NCBI RefSeq assembly: GCF_010015475.1
Contig: NZ_SSNI01000013.1
Span: forward strand, 62,001 to 126,000
Direction: 5' to 3'
Origin: Pontibacter pamirensis
Lineage (GTDB): Bacteria; Bacteroidota; Bacteroidia; Cytophagales; Hymenobacteraceae
DNA length: 64,000 bases
Shown: positions 17,896-27,516 of the stretch, piece after piece
Position numbering within the stretch: position 1 is the stretch's first letter
Layout: every line of letters starts with the position of its first letter
Translations under genes and position numbers: made by a program
Notes under the pieces: generated by a model
What the model saw: only the letters and a program-made list of their open reading frames with translations
The model's database searches: none
What the model was told of the DNA's origin: nothing

Positions 17896-19356
17896 TCAGA
17901 CTTCCTCTTCGCCATCCATCCACCAGATAGGATTGGTAAAGATTTGATTCCCTCTTATGTCTGGTACCTGCGCTTCGTTTGCATCAATCTCATCCTGTGG
18001 ATAAGGAAAGCGTACAGGTGGTGGAGAGATGAGGTGATCGTCAATGAAGGCAGGAAAACCGGTTCTTCTCCAATCGTTATAGGCTTCAAACGGCTGGAAG
18101 TAGAAGAAAGCAATCCACTTCTGGCGAATGATGTTCTCCAACGTTAAGGCACCAGCCGACTGTGGCAAAGCCGGGTTTGACAGGTATTCAGAAATGACCT
18201 CTTCAGAAGGATTTGGATCGAGCTGCCGAAGCATGGCTGCCCGTATACCCTCTTGATAAGCATCATAGGCCTCATCTGTATTGCCTAACCGCAGGTATGC
18301 TTCCGCCATGATGAACTGTAACTCATCGTAGGTCATCATCGGCATAGGAGAGGTGGGGTTTAGCACCATAGTCGTTACATCTGAAAACAGAACGCTCCGC
18401 TGGTCATTGTCTTGCGTCGCGTTTGGTGCTCCGATAATTCTCCCTGAATCAGGAACTATCGCGACCATTGCTTCTAAGCGTGGATCATTCAGTTCTAGCA
18501 GTGTTTCTACAAATGATTCACTGACTGCATGGTGGCTACGGTCATTTAGCTCCTGAAACCACGGGTGCTCACCAATGGCAGACGCTACATACTGGTTAAA
18601 GGTAAAGTTATCTGCCGCACTCTCAAAGCCCTGTTCAGCTGCATCAAGTGCATTTTGAGCTGCAGCACTATTCACATTGGATAATCTCATCCAATACCTT
18701 GCTTTGAGCGAGTAAGCTGCTTTCATCCAAAGAGATGCATCCCCTCCGTATATGAAGTCTTGCGCCCCTGGGTTAGTCGCCGCCTCTTTATCTAAGTCAG
18801 CAATAGCTTCGTCTAACAGCGTCTGGATTTGGTTATACACTTCCTGTTGTGCATCAAAAGTTGGCTGTCGGTTCTCTATGCCCTGGCCAGCCTCACTTGC
18901 TGGCACCGGTCCCCAGGCATCAGTGGCTGTTGATAATGTATAGGCTTTTAGTACCTTTGCAATTCCCACATGTGTCCAGTTGCCGGCTTCATCCCCACCT
19001 TCAGATCCTTTTCGGATAATAGCATCCAAGTCAGGAAGTACAGTGGCGTAAATGGTGCTCCACACGTTGTTTAGCAGCGTGGCGTCTTCAAGCCCTGAAC
19101 GACGGTCGGCGTCCTGTATCTGCCCGTGCACGCCTGCCGTATGCTGCACAAAAGCAGAAGAATACCAAGCTAAGTCTACCCCTGTTACAGCAGTAGGAAC
19201 GGCCATGGTTACCTGCGGCATCAGGAGGCTTACCGATACATCTTCCGGGCTGTTCGGGTTTGTGTCTATTTCGTCTAATGTATCTTCGTCGCAGGCAGCA
19301 CTACCTAATACAAGGCCCACTGCTAGCAGGAAGTGTAAGAATCTGTATTTTTTCAT
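17896..19356 (-). CDS. SusD/RagB-type substrate-binding lipoprotein
   Basis: A 486-residue surface lipoprotein that forms the lid over the SusC channel. A signal peptide ends in the lipobox S-A-A-C, followed by acidic D-E-D-T-L-D-E-I-D-T-N-P-N typical of SusD-like anchors. Helical TPR-like segments follow, including A-x-L-W-M-K-A-A-Y-S-L-K-A-R-Y-W and a C-terminal R-Q-K-W-I-A-F-F-Y-F-Q-P-F-E-A-Y-N-D-W-R-R-T-G signature. That signature favours the SusD-like_2 branch. The preferred start is the Met at 19356. It is 18 bp after susC, clearly one operon. No glycosidase or regulator is adjacent, so the imported substrate is open; peptides are as likely as glycans. Confidence 0.92.
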   Translation of the reverse strand: MKKYRFLHFLLAVGLVLGSAACDEDTLDEIDTNPNSPEDVSVSLLMPQVTMAVPTAVTGVDLAWYSSAFVQHTAGVHGQIQDADRRSGLEDATLLNNVWSTIYATVLPDLDAIIRKGSEGGDEAGNWTHVGIAKVLKAYTLSTATDAWGPVPASEAGQGIENRQPTFDAQQEVYNQIQTLLDEAIADLDKEAATNPGAQDFIYGGDASLWMKAAYSLKARYWMRLSNVNSAAAQNALDAAEQGFESAADNFTFNQYVASAIGEHPWFQELNDRSHHAVSESFVETLLELNDPRLEAMVAIVPDSGRIIGAPNATQDNDQRSVLFSDVTTMVLNPTSPMPMMTYDELQFIMAEAYLRLGNTDEAYDAYQEGIRAAMLRQLDPNPSEEVISEYLSNPALPQSAGALTLENIIRQKWIAFFYFQPFEAYNDWRRTGFPAFIDDHLISPPPVRFPYPQDEIDANEAQVPDIRGNQIFTNPIWWMDGEEEV

Positions 19357-19374
19357 ATCTGTAGTCTCTTTCAA

Positions 19375-22300
19375 TTAAAATGTTACTCTTATACCGGCAC
19401 CAAAGCTTCTTGTCTGTGGCAGGGTCATGTACTCCAGGCCCTGAAAGTTACCGCCACCGCCCACACTGGTCTCCGGGTCAAAGTTTGGATAGTCTGTGAT
19501 TAGGAACAGGTTCCGGCCTGTTAAGACAATAGAAGCACTTTTAATAAAGGAGTCTCCCAGCAGCGTTGTTGGCAGTGTATAGTTTAAAGCCACTTCCCGC
19601 AGTCGAACGAAACTTGTGGAGTACACATTAGATTCGGTAATGGCATCCATTCTGTTAGACCAGAAGGTCTGGCCTTGTACAACGGGTATATCGTTAGGGC
19701 CCTCTACAACAAGGTTGCCATCATTATCGAAGAAGCCTTGAGAACCTCCAAACACCGTTGGCGTCTCACGGTCTTCCGTAAGCTCAGCCATACCATACAG
19801 TTTCAGCAGTCTGGTATTACCTGCATACATATTTCCGCCTTTTCTCCAGTCCAACTGTGCTGCCAAGCTAAAGCCCCCATAGGTAATGGTGTTGGTAAAG
19901 GTCATCTCAAAATCCGGCTGCACATTGCCAATATTCTGCGCCGGCCCTACTAAGGGCATGCCATAATAAGGGTTCGGGTTATCGTTAACCGTCTCACGAC
20001 TGTCTACCACAATGTTTCCAGCATCGTCTCTCACATAAGAGGTACCAAAGATAATCGGGTAACGGGCACCGGCCTCTGCTCTAATGTTCGGCGTCACGAA
20101 ACCACCCAGGAAGATGTTTTCCACGCCTTCAGCCAATTCTATCACCTCATTTCTGTAAGAGGTAAAGTTTGTGGTGATAGCCCATTCAAAGTCTTCGGTC
20201 CGGAGAGGTACAACTGTTGCGACTAACTCATGCCCTGTCGTTTCCAGTTCACCTGCGTTTCTAAATTCGTCTGTAAAGCCTGTGGCAGGCGACACCGGCA
20301 CATTGAAAATCTGGTCCTCTGTTGTCTGCACATAGTAGGTATAATCTAAAGAAAAGCGGTTATCAAAGAACCTGAAATCACCCCCAAACTCAATGGTTCT
20401 GGTATTTTGCGGCCGTAGGTTTGCTGTGCGGTAGATATCACTTAAGGAATAGCCGATGGTGCTGTTGAAAGGGAACTGTATATCATCGTTCAGGAAGCCG
20501 GAACCAGCGCCACCCTGCACAAATATATTTCTGGTAATATAGGCCAGATCTGGCGCCTGACCAGCCTCTGCGTAGGAAGCTCTTAGCTTACCGAAGTTCA
20601 GAATCTCGTTATCCATTTCAAGCGCATCCGTAAAAGCCAGACTTACCCCAACAGATGGATAGAAGAAACTGCGATTTCCCCGGGCAAGGTTAGATACCCA
20701 GTCCTGCCGGGCCGAAGCGTTCACGAACAGATAATTTCTGAAGCCAACTTCTGCGTTTGCATAAATACCAGCTACTCTTCTTTCAGTTATTGTCTCAGAG
20801 GTTGTCTGCACAGTTGTGTTGCTTATATTGCCGAAGCCTCCCTGTGCGATGCCATAACCGGTGTTGTTGATGAGCCGGTTATAGATATTGTATATTTCGT
20901 TACCAACAAGCAGGTTCACGTTCAGGTCTTCTGAGACCTCGCGGTTAAAGATAACAGAGAGGTTAGAGTTGATCTGGTTTTGTATATAGCTATAATCATT
21001 GATCTGGCCTCCTGATGGTGGGCTTGTAAAACCGCCTGTAAAACCAGAACCTAACTCATACACCTCTTTTCCATCCGTCACGAAGAAGTCATTTCCTAAT
21101 CTGTAATTCACCGTAATCCAGTCGAGTGGCTTATAGTTGATGTTGGCAGAGCTAATTACACGGCGGGTATCTTCATAAAACCGGTTGTTTGCCAGCGACC
21201 ATCTTGGGTTATCAATGTTACCCCGGTAGTTAACCTGACTGAAAGGATCGTCTGGGTCTGCGAAAGGCAGGCCCCACAGGTCGAACGTTCTGGGTGCTGC
21301 ATAAAGCGTAAAGAGCGGATTTGACAGGTTGGAACCTCCCGGCACTTTGTCGATATGGGTGTCTGAATAATTGATGGATGCTCCGATGTTTACTTTCGCA
21401 CCCGCCTTGAAATCACCGGCTACTTTACCATTGAATCGATTCATACCAGTTGTTGGGATGACACCTTCCTGGTCAGTATAGCCTAATGATACGGCATAGT
21501 TACCTATTTCGCCATTGTTGGCCACTGTAATATTATTCGTAAACGTATGCCCTGTCTGGAAGAATGGTTCTACGTTCTCATACACCCGGGCTTCCTCCTG
21601 CCCCTCAATGGCATTTGTGATAGTTCCCAGCCCCTCTATCCGAGGACCCCAGGAAAGTGATGTGGTACGGTTGTAGTTACCACCAGAACCCTGGGCGTAA
21701 GTGCTCTGAAGGTCCGGCAATACTGAGACACGGTCTAAAGAATAATCAGATGTATATGTGATACGGGCTTTCTCATTGGGCCCGACTCCCCTTCCTTTCT
21801 TTGTTGTAATAAGTACTACACCATTCGCGGCCCGAACACCATACAGCGCAGCGGCGGCCCCTCCTTTGAGCACAGAAATGGACTCAATATCATTTGGGTT
21901 GATGTCGAGGGCACGGGCAGAGGCATCTGTACCACTCACACCTCCAATACCAATTCCTCCGCCTGGTGCCTGTTGAATGGCGTTGCTTTCAATAGGCATA
22001 CCATCTATCACGTACAGCGGCTGGTTGTTCCCTGTAAAGGAGCGGTTTCCACGTATCGTTATAGAGGAAGATGAGCCAGGCAAGCCGCTGGACTGACGCA
22101 CAATGACACCGGCTACTTTACCCTGCAGCGCGTTTGTTACGTTCGGCTGATTGGCCCTGTTAACCTCTTCGCCTGTTACCTGTTGCACAGAATAGCTTAA
22201 GGCCTTTTCTTCCCGCTCTATACCAAATGCAGTTACAACAACCTCGCTTAGTTGCTCTGAATCAAAACCTAGTTGTGCATCTACAACAGTAGAATTGCCG

Positions 22301-22566
22301 ATGGCACGTTCCACATCCCCATAACCAACATACCTAAACTGAAGAACCTTTGTATTTACGGGTATAGGAACGTCTATAGCATATTCACCATTCGCTCCTG
22401 TGGTAACGCCTATTGTAGTACCCTCAACCAACACCGCGACTCCCGGTAATGGCTGTCCTGTTTCTGCCTCGGTCACCCGACCTTTGACAGAAACAGTAGT
22501 TTGTGCATAGCCTAACAGTGGCAAGAGCAAAGCCAGCATCAGACTCAGAAGTAAAACCTTTTTCAT
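19375..22566 (-). CDS. SusC/RagA-type TonB-linked outer-membrane importer
   Basis: A 1063-residue outer-membrane beta-barrel. Signal peptide (residues 1-22), a CarboxypepD_reg-like beta-sandwich (about 25-105: V-S-V-K-G-R-V-T, G-V-T-T-G-A-N-G-E-Y), a TonB-dependent plug (about 110-235, with the V-x-V-R-G-like I-T-I-R-G-N-R-S-F and S-I-S-V-L-K-G-G-A-A-A-A-L-Y-G), then a barrel to the C-terminal F. The start at 22566 (M-K-K-V-L-L-L) is preferred over 22587. It exports energy from TonB to import a substrate handed over by SusD. Confidence 0.95.
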   Translation of the reverse strand: MKKVLLLSLMLALLLPLLGYAQTTVSVKGRVTEAETGQPLPGVAVLVEGTTIGVTTGANGEYAIDVPIPVNTKVLQFRYVGYGDVERAIGNSTVVDAQLGFDSEQLSEVVVTAFGIEREEKALSYSVQQVTGEEVNRANQPNVTNALQGKVAGVIVRQSSGLPGSSSSITIRGNRSFTGNNQPLYVIDGMPIESNAIQQAPGGGIGIGGVSGTDASARALDINPNDIESISVLKGGAAAALYGVRAANGVVLITTKKGRGVGPNEKARITYTSDYSLDRVSVLPDLQSTYAQGSGGNYNRTTSLSWGPRIEGLGTITNAIEGQEEARVYENVEPFFQTGHTFTNNITVANNGEIGNYAVSLGYTDQEGVIPTTGMNRFNGKVAGDFKAGAKVNIGASINYSDTHIDKVPGGSNLSNPLFTLYAAPRTFDLWGLPFADPDDPFSQVNYRGNIDNPRWSLANNRFYEDTRRVISSANINYKPLDWITVNYRLGNDFFVTDGKEVYELGSGFTGGFTSPPSGGQINDYSYIQNQINSNLSVIFNREVSEDLNVNLLVGNEIYNIYNRLINNTGYGIAQGGFGNISNTTVQTTSETITERRVAGIYANAEVGFRNYLFVNASARQDWVSNLARGNRSFFYPSVGVSLAFTDALEMDNEILNFGKLRASYAEAGQAPDLAYITRNIFVQGGAGSGFLNDDIQFPFNSTIGYSLSDIYRTANLRPQNTRTIEFGGDFRFFDNRFSLDYTYYVQTTEDQIFNVPVSPATGFTDEFRNAGELETTGHELVATVVPLRTEDFEWAITTNFTSYRNEVIELAEGVENIFLGGFVTPNIRAEAGARYPIIFGTSYVRDDAGNIVVDSRETVNDNPNPYYGMPLVGPAQNIGNVQPDFEMTFTNTITYGGFSLAAQLDWRKGGNMYAGNTRLLKLYGMAELTEDRETPTVFGGSQGFFDNDGNLVVEGPNDIPVVQGQTFWSNRMDAITESNVYSTSFVRLREVALNYTLPTTLLGDSFIKSASIVLTGRNLFLITDYPNFDPETSVGGGGNFQGLEYMTLPQTRSFGAGIRVTF

Positions 22567-22877
22567 AAGCTTGTATTTAACTGTCAAACATTGTATTTCA
22601 GTTGATCTACGTTCTCAGCATACTTCTATGGTATTCCAATAATACAATTATCAAAAAACATACTCCCAATTATCTTAAAAACCATGTGGATATACTATAA
22701 TCTTTAGTTAATAACTTTATAAAAATTATACATCATACCTTATGTAATCATATCCTTTAAAAGCTATCTCCGTACAGCCGAAATACAGCTAAAAAGCTAT
22801 ACATAAATACTTTAAACCACCTATACAACAACTTCACAGGATACACGCACAGAAATACTCTAAAAACCCGGAGCCCC
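22567..22877. other. AT-rich divergent promoter region
   Basis: 311 bp between susC (minus) and the PorV-like gene (plus). Very AT-rich from 22610 to 22830, with no open frame or hairpin of note. No ECF/anti-sigma gene pair, often found next to susCD, is present here. Confidence 0.55.
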
Positions 22878-23711
22878 ATGAAGTACTATCACGCATTTTT
22901 ACTTTGCCTTATATCAACCCTCACGCAGCAGGTACAGGCGCAGGAGCAGTGCAATTTTGGATCCCGGGCAGCAGGCATGGGGCAGGCCACCGTCACGCTC
23001 TCTGATGTATGGGCACTGAGCAACAATACAGCAGGAATGGCCGGCCTGAAGGCACCTGCTGTGGGTGTTTATGCAGAAAACCGTTTCAACGAACTTGCTT
23101 TCACCACAATTGCCCTGCAGGCGGTTTACCCCACACAAAAGTACGGCACCTACGGCCTGAGCATGAGCAGATTTGGAGATGCCCTGTTCAGCCAGCAGCA
23201 CATAGGAGTAGGAATGGCGCATCAGCTAGGGCAATTTAGCTTGGGAGCGAAAGCGGACCTATGGCAGGTGGCAGTGAAAGAGTATGGCAGCCAAAAAGCA
23301 GTAGCCCTATCGGTGGGCGTTCAGGGTGAGGTGGTACCCCAGCTGTATTTTGGCGCATTTGCCTATAATTTGAACCAAGCCAGGCTGGCTTCTTTTGAGG
23401 ATGAGCGCTTACCAACCGTTATGAAAGCGGGGCTATCTTACCGCCCTACGCGCAGGTTGCTTCTAGCGGCAGAAACAGAGAAAAACGTAGATCATGACGC
23501 TGACTTAAAGGCAGGTGCCGAGTATGCTTTACTACGGGAGCAGTTCATACTCCGAACAGGCTTCAGCACGCTTACCCGCAAGGCTACCTTTGGCGCTGGT
23601 TTCAAAGCCCGGCAGTTACAGGTAGATTATGCCCTCGGCTCCACCACCCTGCTCGGCCTCAGCCACTACCTTTCCGTTTCTTATCAGTTTGATGTAGCGC
23701 GTAGCGATTAA
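22878..23711 (+). CDS. PorV/PorQ-like outer-membrane beta-barrel protein
   Basis: A 277-residue exported protein. The signal peptide ends near Q-V-Q-A-Q-E. The mature start contains G-S-R-A-A-G-M-G-Q-A, the family hallmark of the FadL-like PorV/PorQ barrels, followed by D-V-W-A-L-S-N-N-T-A-G. Alternating strands run to the end. PorV relatives shuttle type IX secretion clients or act as a lipid/small-molecule porin; which applies here cannot be told. The next gene, 178 bp on, encodes another envelope protein and may be co-expressed. Confidence 0.75.
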   Translation: MKYYHAFLLCLISTLTQQVQAQEQCNFGSRAAGMGQATVTLSDVWALSNNTAGMAGLKAPAVGVYAENRFNELAFTTIALQAVYPTQKYGTYGLSMSRFGDALFSQQHIGVGMAHQLGQFSLGAKADLWQVAVKEYGSQKAVALSVGVQGEVVPQLYFGAFAYNLNQARLASFEDERLPTVMKAGLSYRPTRRLLLAAETEKNVDHDADLKAGAEYALLREQFILRTGFSTLTRKATFGAGFKARQLQVDYALGSTTLLGLSHYLSVSYQFDVARSD

Positions 23712-23889
23712 GCCTGTGTCATACACTTTTTTGAGTGAAAGCAGTCTCCTGAACGGCTTCATGTAACATTTAACAGTTGAAATATAGTAATGTCATTACC
23801 GGTTGCAAACGAGGGCTTAGGGTGGAGTGAATGGTAAACTATCGTGATGGAAGCCATACAGCTGGTATAAACCGACCCCTGGATTGCCT

Positions 23890-25980
23890 ATGGTACGAAG
23901 GTTACTGCTGTGCTGGTTTACTTTATGCTTGATGTTGCCGCTGCAGGCGCAGGATTACGCGCGCCAGAACATAGACCTTGACCTGCTGGTGCAGGAGCTT
24001 TTCGCCAGGCAGGACGATGAGAATATCAACTACGAAGACTTCTATGAGACCCTTTTCCAATACTACCAGCGCCCTATCGACCTGAACCATACCACGCCGG
24101 AGGAACTGGCTTCGCTCTACCTTCTTTCGCGCCCGCAGATAGCTTCCTTTTTTGATTACCAGGAACAGAATGGAAAACTGCTCAGCATTTATGAACTACA
24201 GGCCATACCAGACTTCGACCTGCTCACTATTTACCAGTTGCTTCCGTTTGTGCGGGTGCAGGATGCGGGGCTGCAGGCCGACCAAAGGCCGCTGTGGCAA
24301 CGGGTAATCGGCGAAGACAATAACGCACTGACACTCCGCTATGAGCGCACATTGCAACAGCGCCGTGGCTATTCACCAGTGGATACGAGCAGCCGCTCCA
24401 CTACCCGCTACCTTGGCTCCCCAAATAAATTGCTTTTACGCTACCGTGTAGGCCACGCCCGCGACTACAGCTTTGGCATTACGGCAGAGAAAGACGCCGG
24501 AGAAGAATTCACCTGGTCGCCTGGCACCCGCCGCTATGGGTTCGATTATTACACGGCACACCTGCAGCTTTACAACAGAGGCCGGTTTAAAACAATAGCC
24601 CTTGGCGATTACCAGTTGCAGTTTGGGCAGGGTCTGTTGCTCTCGTCAGGCTACAGTGTGGGCAAGGGCAGCGAAACCATTACCACGGTGAGCAGACCAA
24701 ACCTGGGCATCAGGCCCTATAATTCTGTGCTGGAATATGCTTTTTTGAGAGGAGCAGCCGTTACCTATACCGCAGGCAAAATAGATGTCACCGGCTTTTA
24801 CTCCAATAAGCGAATAGATGCCAACCTGCAGGCGCAACCCGACACGCTAAGCACCTTTAACAACTTTTTTACAGGCATCCAAACCACTGGCTTCCACCGC
24901 ACCCCTACCGAGTTGGCAAACAAGCACCAGGCACGGGAGCAGGTATACGGCGCTAACGCTTATTATAAGTCCGATAACAGAGCCTTCTCAGCGGGCATCA
25001 CCGCCATGGGTATCCACTATAGCTCTCCCATTCAAAAAGCCGGAGCACCTTACCAGCGATTTGAGTTTAACGGCACCAGCAACTACAACATTGGTGCTAA
25101 CTACAGCTATACCTGGCAGAACGTATACCTGTTCGGGGAAACAGCCATGAGCAAGAGCGGAGGCACCGGCAGTGTAAACGGCCTTATCGCTAATTTGTCC
25201 AATAACATAGAGCTGTCGATGCTATACCGCTATTATGCCCGTAACTTCCACACCTTCTATGGCAGTGCCTTTGGCGAAGGCACCCGCAACATCAATGAGC
25301 AGGGCTTTTATACCGGCATTAAAATTCGGCCTATGCCCAAATGGGAAATCACGGCGTATTACGACCGCTTTCGGTTTCCGTGGCTCCGCTACCTCGTGGA
25401 CGCTCCTTCCTATGGTCATGAGTACCTGGTGCGGCTATATTTCAGGCCCAACCGCCAGAGCAGCCTTTACGCACAGATGCGCTATGAGAGCAAGGGGCGC
25501 AACATCGTGAACAACACCACCAATATAGACTATGTGGCACAGACGGATCGTCGGAATTTCCTGGTTTATTTTGAAACCACTCCCACCCGCACCCTTAACC
25601 TGAAATCGCGTGTGCAGTTTAGCACCTACAGCCACGAATCACCCCGGAGCACCGGTTACCTGATTGCACAGGATGTAAACTTTACTTTTGACAAAATTCG
25701 CCTCAGCACCCGCTACGCCCTCTTCGACACCGACAGTTATGATACCCGCCAATATGCGTATGAGCGCGATGTATTGGGAGCCTTTTCTATCCCGGCATTC
25801 AGCGGCAAAGGCACCCGCGTCTACGCATTACTGCAGTTCCGCCCGCTCCAAGACCTGGACGTGTGGATTAAGTACGGAATAACGCATTACCGCAACCAAG
25901 ACACTATCGGTTCCGGCTTAGACACCATCGAAGGCCCCAGAAGGTCAGATGTAAAGGCACAGGTGCGGTATAAGTTTTAA
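23890..25980 (+). CDS. Exported helix-hairpin-helix / outer-membrane barrel protein
   Basis: A 696-residue protein. Signal peptide (about 1-20, ending L-Q-A-Q). Residues about 25-125 form ComEA-like helix-hairpin-helix repeats (P-I-D-L-N-H-T-T-P-E-E-L-A-S-L-Y-L-L-S-R-P-Q-I, then L-L-S-I-Y-E-L-Q-A-I-P). Residues 150-696 are a long run of amphipathic beta-strands ending Q-V-R-Y-K-F, consistent with an outer-membrane barrel. The frame opens at a TTG at 23884, but the ATG at 23890 is the sensible start. A periplasmic HhH plug on a barrel is a known but uncharacterised architecture of Bacteroidota; DNA handling is inference only. Confidence 0.8.
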   Translation: MVRRLLLCWFTLCLMLPLQAQDYARQNIDLDLLVQELFARQDDENINYEDFYETLFQYYQRPIDLNHTTPEELASLYLLSRPQIASFFDYQEQNGKLLSIYELQAIPDFDLLTIYQLLPFVRVQDAGLQADQRPLWQRVIGEDNNALTLRYERTLQQRRGYSPVDTSSRSTTRYLGSPNKLLLRYRVGHARDYSFGITAEKDAGEEFTWSPGTRRYGFDYYTAHLQLYNRGRFKTIALGDYQLQFGQGLLLSSGYSVGKGSETITTVSRPNLGIRPYNSVLEYAFLRGAAVTYTAGKIDVTGFYSNKRIDANLQAQPDTLSTFNNFFTGIQTTGFHRTPTELANKHQAREQVYGANAYYKSDNRAFSAGITAMGIHYSSPIQKAGAPYQRFEFNGTSNYNIGANYSYTWQNVYLFGETAMSKSGGTGSVNGLIANLSNNIELSMLYRYYARNFHTFYGSAFGEGTRNINEQGFYTGIKIRPMPKWEITAYYDRFRFPWLRYLVDAPSYGHEYLVRLYFRPNRQSSLYAQMRYESKGRNIVNNTTNIDYVAQTDRRNFLVYFETTPTRTLNLKSRVQFSTYSHESPRSTGYLIAQDVNFTFDKIRLSTRYALFDTDSYDTRQYAYERDVLGAFSIPAFSGKGTRVYALLQFRPLQDLDVWIKYGITHYRNQDTIGSGLDTIEGPRRSDVKAQVRYKF

Positions 25981-26176
25981 CAGCTTCTAGAGCATTGACT
26001 ATATACACCCCTCTGCAAGAAAGCTTACTCTTCATAAATGGAAAATAAATCTATTTTATCCTACCTAATCCAGGTAGGTGCAACGAGAAGAATAGCTGAT
26101 ATGAGAATCAAATTTATTTTTGAAGCGATCTCTAATTGTCTTCCTAATCCAAGAATTTGCTTGTACCATTGCTATA

Positions 26177-26194
26177 CATATATATATATAATAA
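26177..26194 (+). repeat. TA dinucleotide tract in the 5' leader of the NHL lipoprotein gene
   Basis: Seven or so TA units run into ataataATG immediately before the start codon at 26196. Such a tract can change length by slippage and so alter expression or spacing of the start. Confidence 0.7.
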
Positions 26195-26195
26195 T

Positions 26196-27467
26196 ATGAT
26201 TAAAGCATACCTGCTACTCCTGTTAATGCTGCTTCTTACATCATGCGACAAAGAAGATGATTCACCTGTATCTTTAGCCGTCTCTTCTATATCTCCTGAA
26301 ACCGGGCCTATTGGGACCACTGTAACAATAACTGGTACTGGGTTTAGTACTGCTCTTAATGAGAATGAGGTTACAATAAACGATAAACCTGCAAAGATTA
26401 CTGCCGCTACCGCTACTAGTTTAACTGTTACTATTCCTGTAAGGGCGGGAAGCGGTAAATTCACAGTTAAAACAAAAGGAAAGACTACAGAAAGTCCAGC
26501 ATTTAATTACGAGACAACAGCAATCGTATCAACTCTTGCAGGAGGTACACGCGGCTTTGCTGATGGAACGGGGACAAATGCACACTTTAGAGAAATCAGA
26601 CAACTAGCGGTAGCTCCTGATGGCTCTCTGTATGGCGCAGACAAGGAAAACAATAGAATAAGAAAGATTACCCCAGACGGGGTAGTTACCACTTTTGTTG
26701 GAGGTACACGGGGACACGCCGATGGGATAGGTACTGCTGCACAACTTAATCTTCCCAGCGGAATAGTGTTAGGCCCTAATGGTATATTTTATGTGTGTGA
26801 TGATCATAAAATACGGATAATTAATGCTGATGGTGAAGTTGGGACCCTTGCAGGGAGGTCTTGGGGATATGCTGATGGATTAGGACCAACAGCCGACTTT
26901 AGAGGCCTGTATAACATAGCTAGAGCACCTAATGGCAACTTATTCGTTACTGATTATCATAACAACAGGATTAGAAAGATTGCTCCTGATGGCACTGTAT
27001 CTACTTTTGCGGGGAACGAGAGTGGATATGAAGACGGAACTGGAACTCAGGCTAAATTCTCAGCTCCAATGGGTATTACTGCAGGAGCAGATGGCAATTT
27101 ATATGTAACCGATGGTAGTAACAGAATAAGAAAGATAACACCAGAAGGCGTGGTTACTACATTTTCCAGCATAGAGGTAGGATATGTTGATGGAGATTTG
27201 GAGGCAGCAAGGTTCTTCAGGCCACAGAATGTAATCGTAGCATCAGACGGGACAATATATGTCTCTGATATGATGAATCATAAAATACGGCAGATATCTC
27301 CGGACGGCAAAGTAACAACCTTGGCTGGCGGCAGACAAGGTGATCTTGACGGAACAGGTACACAGGCAAAGTTTTACATGCCCGCAGCTTTAGCTTTAGC
27401 CTCCGATAGTATACTGTATGTTTCTGAGTACGGAAACTTCAAAATAAGAAAAATAATACTTCGATAG
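26196..27467 (+). CDS. NHL-repeat lipoprotein with N-terminal IPT/TIG domain
   Basis: A 423-residue lipoprotein. Signal peptide ends in the lipobox L-T-S-C. Residues about 30-108 form an IPT/TIG immunoglobulin-like domain (S-P-E-T-G-P-I-G-T-T-V-T-I-T-G-T-G-F). Residues about 112-423 are six NHL blades of about 50-56 residues, each with a N-R-I-R-K-I-T-P-D-G-like core, forming a beta-propeller. Such proteins bind protein or glycan partners on the cell surface. The preferred start is the ATG at 26196; the upstream M-L-V frame is leader. Base composition is lower in GC than flanking genes, and Arg is mostly AGA/AGG and Ile often ATA, hinting at acquisition. Confidence 0.85.
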   Translation: MIKAYLLLLLMLLLTSCDKEDDSPVSLAVSSISPETGPIGTTVTITGTGFSTALNENEVTINDKPAKITAATATSLTVTIPVRAGSGKFTVKTKGKTTESPAFNYETTAIVSTLAGGTRGFADGTGTNAHFREIRQLAVAPDGSLYGADKENNRIRKITPDGVVTTFVGGTRGHADGIGTAAQLNLPSGIVLGPNGIFYVCDDHKIRIINADGEVGTLAGRSWGYADGLGPTADFRGLYNIARAPNGNLFVTDYHNNRIRKIAPDGTVSTFAGNESGYEDGTGTQAKFSAPMGITAGADGNLYVTDGSNRIRKITPEGVVTTFSSIEVGYVDGDLEAARFFRPQNVIVASDGTIYVSDMMNHKIRQISPDGKVTTLAGGRQGDLDGTGTQAKFYMPAALALASDSILYVSEYGNFKIRKIILR

Positions 27468-27478
27468 ATTTCTTGCTA

Positions 27479-27516
27479 ATGAGGAGCAAGTAAAGGTTCA
27501 TTTACTTGCTCCTCAT
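27479..27516. terminator. Bidirectional terminator between NHL gene and sigZ
   Basis: A perfect 16-bp inverted repeat (27479-27494 and 27501-27516) with a 6-base loop. It starts 12 bp past the NHL stop. On the other strand the sigZ stop codon at 27502-27504 lies inside the right arm, so sigZ ends within the hairpin. Confidence 0.85.

Noticed and set aside
17325-17930. 201-codon plus-strand frame opposite the SDR
   Set aside because: Antisense shadow of the SDR, which has all its motifs; Ser/Ala-rich with no domain.
26060-26078. 7-bp inverted repeat upstream of the NHL gene
   Set aside because: Too short and too far from either gene end to call a terminator or operator.
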